The position numbers and the translations under genes are program-made. From positions 32,599 to 96,598 of the forward strand of contig SVSS01000005.1 in assembly GCA_015064185.1 (NCBI GenBank): 64,000 nucleotides of DNA. Reading direction: 5' to 3'. Shown piece by piece: positions 59,553 through 64,000 of the stretch. The stretch comes from Oscillospiraceae bacterium (GTDB lineage: Bacteria; Bacillota; Clostridia; Oscillospirales; CAG-272). Under the pieces are notes generated by a model, which worked only from the letters and a program-made list of their open reading frames with translations, did no database searches and was not told the DNA's origin. Within the stretch, counting starts at the first letter, position 1, and each line of letters opens with the position of its first letter.

Positions 59553-61285
59553 ATCTGAAAACATCGTATCCCATAGATGAGGTGCCACACAGTGAGCATC
59601 CTATGCCGCAGGCTGCGCGCGAGCATTGGTTAAACTTGAACGGAAAATGGGAATTTTGTAAGATAGATGCGGCAGGAAACAAGTCCTTTGAGGGCGAGAT
59701 ATTGGTGCCCTTTTCTCCCGAAACGCTTAACAGCGGAGTTGATGAGGGCTTTGTGCTTGAGCGCGGCTCGAGTCTTTGTTATTCTCGCACTGTTATGCTG
59801 GATAAATCTATGCTACAGGGCACAACTGTGCTACATTTCGGTGCGGTTGACAGCAGCTGTGAGGTGTTTTTTAACGGTACGCGTGTAGGTGCGCACCGTG
59901 GTGGCTTTACCGCCTTTTCCTTTGATGTGACCGATGTGTGCCGCAAGGGAGAAAATACGCTTGAGGTGATCGTTTTTGATGAGGCAACGCGAAACGGCGG
60001 AGCACGCGGGAAGCAGAGCGACACGCGCGGCGGCATTTGGTACACACCGCAAAGCGGCATTTGGCAAACGGTGTGGCTGGAAAGCATGCCCAAAAAGCAT
60101 ATTCGAAATTTAAAAATAACCCCTGATGCTATGAAAAAGACCGTAAAAATAGCGGCGGATAGCATGGGTGGCAAAATTGAGATCCGCGTGTTTGATAACG
60201 GCGAGGAGATCCTGCAAGGAAAATTCACCGATGAGATCACGCTTTCTTATGATTTTGAGCTGTGGTCGCCCGAGCATCCAAAGCTCTATGATTTTGTGCT
60301 GACAAATGCGGCAGGGGATACCGTGCGATCCTATTTTGGCGTGCGCTCGTTTGGCAGAGTGATCGATAAAAACGGTAAGGTGCGCCTGTCCCTTAACGGC
60401 AAGCCCTACTTTTTCAACGGTGTACTTGATCAGGGCTATTGGTCTGACGGCATGCTGACCTATCCTTGTGATGAGGCGGTGATCGATGAGCTCACCATGC
60501 TAAGGGATATGGGCTTTAACACGGTGCGCAAGCACATTAAGATCGAGCCCATGCGTTGGTACTACCATTGCGACCGCTTGGGGCTGACTGTCTGGCAGGA
60601 TTTTATAAACGGTGGCGGAGAATATAAGTTTTCACACGTTGCCGCGCTCCCTTTTCTCGGCTTTAAGCATAAGGATAGCGACTATAAGTATTTTGCAAGA
60701 GAAAACGCCGAGGCACGTGCCGAGTTTGACGTGATGGTTGATGAGATCCTTGATCAACTTTATAATACTGTTTCCATTTCCGTTTGGGTGCCCTTTAACG
60801 AGGGCTGGGGGCAATTTGATTCTGCCAAATATACCGCCTACGTGCATGAAAAAGATCCCACACGTATCATCGATTCGGTAAGTGGTTGGCACGATCAGGG
60901 TGTGGGGAAGACAGATCTTTGTAGTCTGCACACCTACTACACCCCCTTGCGCGTGCCGCGCGATCCGCGCCCTGTGGTGCTCTCGGAGTTTGGCGGCTAT
61001 TCGATGAAGGTAGAGGGACACGTTTTTGACCCCGAAAAGGAGTTTGGGTATAAGAAATTTAAAACCGAGGCGGAGCTGGTAGCAGCGCTTCGGGTGCTGT
61101 ATCTCAAAAAACTCAAGCCCCTTATTGCAAAGGGCCTTTGCGGAGCCATTTATACCCAGGTTTCAGACGTTGAGGAGGAGATCAACGGATTTGTTACCTA
61201 TGACCGTGTTGTGCAAAAGGTGCCGACCGCCGCTATGCGCGATATCAATGATGAGATCGCTGCCGAGGCGGCACAGATAGAATAA
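59549..61285 (+). CDS. Glycoside hydrolase family 2 protein (beta-galactosidase/glucuronidase type)
   Basis: A 578-residue cytosolic enzyme without a signal peptide. The N-terminal jelly-roll sugar-binding domain (about 25-190) has LNLNGKWEFCKID, and an Ig-like domain follows to about 265. A TIM barrel then starts with FNGVLDQGYWSDG and has MGFNTVRKHIKIEP. The acid/base is Glu in NEGWGQFD (about 417) and the nucleophile Glu in LSEFGGYS (about 482). Family 2 includes beta-galactosidases, glucuronidases and mannosidases; the sugar is not clear. ATG overlaps the transporter stop (ATGA), so both are one operon. A terminator follows. Confidence 0.93.
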   Translation: MNLKTSYPIDEVPHSEHPMPQAAREHWLNLNGKWEFCKIDAAGNKSFEGEILVPFSPETLNSGVDEGFVLERGSSLCYSRTVMLDKSMLQGTTVLHFGAVDSSCEVFFNGTRVGAHRGGFTAFSFDVTDVCRKGENTLEVIVFDEATRNGGARGKQSDTRGGIWYTPQSGIWQTVWLESMPKKHIRNLKITPDAMKKTVKIAADSMGGKIEIRVFDNGEEILQGKFTDEITLSYDFELWSPEHPKLYDFVLTNAAGDTVRSYFGVRSFGRVIDKNGKVRLSLNGKPYFFNGVLDQGYWSDGMLTYPCDEAVIDELTMLRDMGFNTVRKHIKIEPMRWYYHCDRLGLTVWQDFINGGGEYKFSHVAALPFLGFKHKDSDYKYFARENAEARAEFDVMVDEILDQLYNTVSISVWVPFNEGWGQFDSAKYTAYVHEKDPTRIIDSVSGWHDQGVGKTDLCSLHTYYTPLRVPRDPRPVVLSEFGGYSMKVEGHVFDPEKEFGYKKFKTEAELVAALRVLYLKKLKPLIAKGLCGAIYTQVSDVEEEINGFVTYDRVVQKVPTAAMRDINDEIAAEAAQIE

Positions 61286-61290
61286 AAATA

Positions 61291-61324
61291 ATAAGAGCAG
61301 TTGCCACTTGGTAACTGCTCTTAT
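61291..61324. terminator. Terminator between the GH2 gene and the small membrane-protein gene
   Basis: ATAAGAGCAGTT.CC pairs with GG.AACTGCTCTTAT. It covers the stop codon of the convergent gene at 61321. Confidence 0.8.
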
Positions 61325-61764
61325 CTTATATAGCGCTTTTGCAGTAGTCGCTTTGTCAAGGGGAATAGCATCAACAGTAAAGCCGTGCCGATCGCCGCAT
61401 ACATCATAGGATATGCGCCAAGTAGCCATAGTAATGTGAAAATTGCCGTGAGCCAAGCGAGCATGTAACCGAGAACGGCAAACGTCATCTCAAAACGGCG
61501 ACGGCGGGGCGAGAGATCATTAGTTTTGATTGCCAGCAGCTGGCGTAAAAACAGGAAGGTGGCAACAAGGGGAAACACAACGGGCAGGGTGCCAAGCAGT
61601 GCAAACAGCCCCCAGATGGGTGAGGAAAGCATGGAGCCGGTTGTGGCAGAAATGACGGTGATGACCAAAATGGATAGGACATATAGGATAAGGATTCCCC
61701 AAAACAAATACAGGCAAAAACGGTATAGGCTTTGCAGCTTTTGATCCTTTAATTGCGGCTTCAT
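61321..61764 (-). CDS. Hypothetical membrane protein with four helices
   Basis: A 147-residue protein that I do not recognise. Hydrophobic segments lie at about 16-40, 47-70, 90-112 and 115-135, with a basic loop RRRRFEM and a basic end (KRLLQKRYIR). GGGGGTGA lies before the start. The start is taken at ATG 61764; the GTG at 61767 just before it is an alternative. It is monocistronic and convergent with the GH2 gene. Confidence 0.7.
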   Translation of the reverse strand: MKPQLKDQKLQSLYRFCLYLFWGILILYVLSILVITVISATTGSMLSSPIWGLFALLGTLPVVFPLVATFLFLRQLLAIKTNDLSPRRRRFEMTFAVLGYMLAWLTAIFTLLWLLGAYPMMYAAIGTALLLMLFPLTKRLLQKRYIR

Positions 61765-61817
61765 CACGTCACCCCCTTTTTTATAGTATACCCCAAAACA
61801 ACGAACAAGTCAAGAAA

Positions 61818-61842
61818 AAGCCACGGCATCTGCCGCGGCTTC
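61818..61842 (-). terminator. Terminator of the small lipoprotein gene
   Basis: AAGCCGCGGCA pairs with TGCCGTGGCTT, followed by TTTTC on the minus strand. Confidence 0.75.
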
Positions 61843-61887
61843 TTTGTTAGAAAATGAGGTTGTCTTGCCGAAAGGCAATAAGCTTTT

Positions 61888-62328
61888 TTATTTGTCTTTT
61901 AAGATCTTATCTAGATCCGAGCCTTCCTTTATATAGCGCGCTTCTGAGATCACAAGAAAATCATCGGAGAAATAAATGGGATTGGTTGTCAAATCAAGCG
62001 CGTGTCCTTCCGTGTGATCCTCGTTATAGTGGGTCTTAACCTCAAACAGATACACGGCACCGTCCGATGCTTCTCTCCATACAAATTCTACGCGTCCCGA
62101 CATTGTAAAGTTGTATTTTGGATCAACAGTGCTTTCGTGTACGTACTTGACTTCATAGATGCCGGTGCCGTCGGAGTTGAATGTATAATAATAACCATTC
62201 TCGTCCTCATGAATATACTTTTTGCCAAAATCGATCGGGTTGGTAGTTTTTGATGCGCAGGAGCTAAGGGAAGCGCACATTACAAAGAGTAATGCGGCAC
62301 AAAGAATGATGGTAAGAATTTTTTTCAT
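61888..62328 (-). CDS. Small exported lipoprotein of unknown function
   Basis: A 146-residue protein with a clear lipoprotein signal: MKKILTIILCAALLF followed by LSSC (Cys about 27). The mature part is beta-rich with aromatic strands (GYYYTFNSDGTGIYEVKYV, GRVEFVWREASDGAVYLFEV), like small beta-barrel or sandwich domains of clostridial lipoproteins. No family is recognised. AAAGGA precedes the start. It lies behind two further membrane-protein genes on the same strand, about 70 bases after the nearest. Confidence 0.75.
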   Translation of the reverse strand: MKKILTIILCAALLFVMCASLSSCASKTTNPIDFGKKYIHEDENGYYYTFNSDGTGIYEVKYVHESTVDPKYNFTMSGRVEFVWREASDGAVYLFEVKTHYNEDHTEGHALDLTTNPIYFSDDFLVISEARYIKEGSDLDKILKDK

Positions 62329-62397
62329 GATATGGTAGTCCTTTCTTGGTGTTTGCGTTGATACTTGGGGGTGAGGCTCAAGGCAAAGGCGATAAGA

Positions 62398-63003
62398 TCA
62401 TTCGCTTATTGCTTCAGCGGGAGCTTGCTCTAATTCTTTTGTAAGCGTGAATAGCTTGCAGGGGTAAATAAAGGAAATGTCAGGAGATCCCTGCAAGGAA
62501 ATGTAGAAAAATTCATCTCCTGCAAGAGAAATGTTTTGCAGCCCTTCAAACGTGAGGTGGTGGGTTTTGCTCCATGTATAAAAACGATATATTAGTGGCA
62601 CGCGCCAGCTATTGCCCGAGGAAAAATAGAAGAATCTTGCAGCGGCTTTGGTACCCTCTTGTTGGTGAATAGCGTGTGGCTCATAATGGTATTCTTGCCC
62701 TACGTGACTAAACTTTTCAATACTGATAGAGATATTGGCGCGATCAAGCGCAGCACGAAGCACCTGTGCTTCGTCAGCGTAATCCTTTCGCTCTCTTAGA
62801 TAGCGCACCGTATAATATGTGGTAAGCGCTAAAAATGCAATAATCAGTAACGGAATCGGTAGAAAAATGAGCGTGAGAACTGCGAATATTGCAAACATAA
62901 TAGCGGTGCACAAAAGCCCCGGTATGCGACGGTTTTTGTTTTGCTTTGATATGATGCGCAGATCGTGCAAGATATTTTGTAGCGTTAATGGTTGCTTTTC
63001 CAT
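62398..63003 (-). CDS. Hypothetical membrane-anchored protein
   Basis: A 201-residue protein. The N-terminal 25 residues are cytosolic and basic. One long or two adjacent helices span about 27-65 (GLLCTAIMFAIFAVLTLIF), and a soluble region of about 130 residues follows, beta-rich and with HVGQEYHYEPHAIHQQEG. It recalls clostridial proteins with a two-helix anchor and a small cytosolic domain, but no family is claimed. The ribosome site is AAGAAGG. Confidence 0.65.
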   Translation of the reverse strand: MEKQPLTLQNILHDLRIISKQNKNRRIPGLLCTAIMFAIFAVLTLIFLPIPLLIIAFLALTTYYTVRYLRERKDYADEAQVLRAALDRANISISIEKFSHVGQEYHYEPHAIHQQEGTKAAARFFYFSSGNSWRVPLIYRFYTWSKTHHLTFEGLQNISLAGDEFFYISLQGSPDISFIYPCKLFTLTKELEQAPAEAISE

Positions 63004-63081
63004 GCAGAGCCTTCTTTCTCAAAGGGGTATGGTGACAGTATAACACAATTTTGCGAGAGCGTTAAATGATAAAGGGGTGAT

Positions 63082-63492
63082 TTATTGTTGCTTTGGGCTT
63101 AAAGCCCGCGTGAAAACCGAAACAAGAAAATAAGCAAATCTGAGCTCAATATATATCGCCAAAAATACCAGCGAAGCTTCGACAAACATAAGTAACAAGC
63201 ATAAAAACAAGCTCAAATTACAAAGAATGTTTAATACGGATTTTACTTTTGTTTTGGGCTTTATTAAAAAATAATAAACGGTGTAAAACAGATCCAAATC
63301 ATATAAAATAGCCAACGTTCCGTATATTAATATATAAAACCACCCAAGGAGTTTTGGCAAATAGTCTACGCCGCTGGCCCCGGGCCCCGGGTCATATCGG
63401 GAATTTTCTACCGCTAACAAAATGATGCCGATTACGGTGAGTATGATCAGCGCAACAAAAACCCAGGTAATAATTAATTTTTTCTTTTTCAT
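63082..63492 (-). CDS. Hypothetical membrane protein with three helices
   Basis: A 136-residue protein, not recognised. Helices lie at about 7-27, 48-75 and 85-125, and the loop at about 30-45 (NSRYDPGPGASGVDYLP) is Pro/Gly-rich. The codon use is AT-richer than in most of the window. GGCGG precedes the start. It may form a unit with the following small genes on the minus strand. Confidence 0.65.
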   Translation of the reverse strand: MKKKKLIITWVFVALIILTVIGIILLAVENSRYDPGPGASGVDYLPKLLGWFYILIYGTLAILYDLDLFYTVYYFLIKPKTKVKSVLNILCNLSLFLCLLLMFVEASLVFLAIYIELRFAYFLVSVFTRALSPKQQ

Positions 63493-63642
63493 TACATCAC
63501 CGCCTTTCTCGATCAGTAAGATTTTACATTTTTACGCAAGGTGAAAGTCAATAGGTTTTTGATTTATTGCATTGATATTTTTTGCTTAACCCTTCCTTCG
63601 TGGGTGTTGGCTTTAGTATAGCATAAAAGGGGTCGGGAGTCA

Positions 63643-63957
63643 AGAAATTCAAGCAAACCCGTAGGGGATGGCGCCTTCGACATCCCGTAGCCGTGTTTCC
63701 AGAATTTCGCGCGGAGCGCGAAGATTCGCACACTTGCCGCTTACGAGCAAGCTCGACGCGCTCTGCGCGGCGAGATGCGTTGCAATGACAAAGTCATTGC
63801 CAGAGAATTTGCTTTGCAAATTCTCCCAACTGGATTCTGCCGCCAATGGCGGCAGAGCCGAGCGCGAAGAGGGGTGGCACCTCCAGAGAACGAAAAAAGC
63901 ACCCCGAATGGGGTGCTTCGTTCTCTGGCACGCTTTGACAAAAAAGATGCCAGCCTG
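63643..63957. repeat. Palindrome-rich island with a mirrored terminator and no tRNA in view
   Basis: The stretch holds a chain of short hairpins: GGGATG...CATCCC, TTCGCGC...GCGCGAA, AATGAC...GTCATT, GAGAATTTGC...GCAAATTCTC and TCTGCCGCC...GGCGGCAGA. The block at 63731-63770 repeats 43-84 almost exactly. It ends in CCAGAGAACGA...-type arms (63882-63928) around a GCACCCC/GGGGTGC hairpin with a one-sided T-run on the minus strand, the same design as behind tRNA-Gln(CTG). No credible gene is seen in 63493-64000. Confidence 0.75.
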
Positions 63958-64000
63958 AAAACGTCGAAAACCCTTGTATTATAAGGATTTTCGAACATTT

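Overview
The window looks like a chromosome segment of an anaerobic, Gram-positive, probably gut-dwelling member of the Clostridia. The evidence is fermentative and ferredoxin-based metabolism (pyruvate:ferredoxin oxidoreductase, an NfnAB-type transhydrogenase pair, glutamate dehydrogenase, pyruvate phosphate dikinase), sporulation-type genes (SpoVAC, a CotF-like coat protein), an S-layer-homology protein, strong AGGAGG ribosome sites, and near-consensus sigma-A promoters with 17-bp spacers. Base composition is close to balanced. No phage, integrase, transposase or CRISPR array is visible, so the accessory signal lies in non-coding DNA.

Layout. 1-1430: two tRNA genes (Gln-CTG on minus, Arg-CCG on plus) with unusual 3' flanks, around a small FeoA-like gene. 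1.5-5.5 kb: two Na+-coupled amino-acid transporters (NSS, AGCS) around a lipid kinase. 5.5-14 kb: tRNA-Ser, then PFOR, secG, nfnB-nfnA and gdhA, a redox and nitrogen block. 14-20.9 kb: S-layer protein, formate/nitrite-type channel, tRNA-Gln(TTG), spoVAC, spore-coat genes and unknown membrane proteins. 20.9-23.3 kb: an amino-acid ABC operon whose binding protein has its two halves in swapped order. 23.3-32.7 kb: recG, LRR lipoprotein, degV, a DHHW protein, pnp-rpsO and two half-size TSUP transporters. 32.8-39.5 kb: ftsK/spoIIIE with a repetitive charged N-terminus, rnpB, membrane proteins and a sugar-phosphate transferase. 39.5-42.3 kb: a LysR/AEC carrier/esterase module. 42.7-54.7 kb: ppdK, pth-mfd, a PrsA-like lipoprotein behind a TIR-bounded leader, TPP riboswitch-thiT, rimO-pgsA. 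54.7-63.5 kb: asparaginase, trpS, aminotransferase, MFS plus GH2 operon, and small membrane proteins and lipoproteins. 63.6-64 kb: another palindrome-rich island.

The most unusual feature is shared by all four tRNA genes. Each 3' end is followed by a terminator hairpin, then an inverted copy of the tRNA 3' end, then a string of short perfect hairpins, then one or more direct partial copies of the tRNA 3' end. Where the boundary can be read, the direct copies start at or near the T-loop TTCGAA. At tRNA-Arg this has become a 224-bp tandem repeat that lies between the tRNA and what looks like its native terminator. This resembles serial insertion of tiny non-autonomous elements at tRNA 3' ends. 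Other notable items are the apparently circularly permuted binding protein, two near-identical ~373-bp repeats in convergent intergenic gaps, identical palindromic terminators flanking the LysR module, and a 282-bp TIR-bounded element that begins at a promoter start point.
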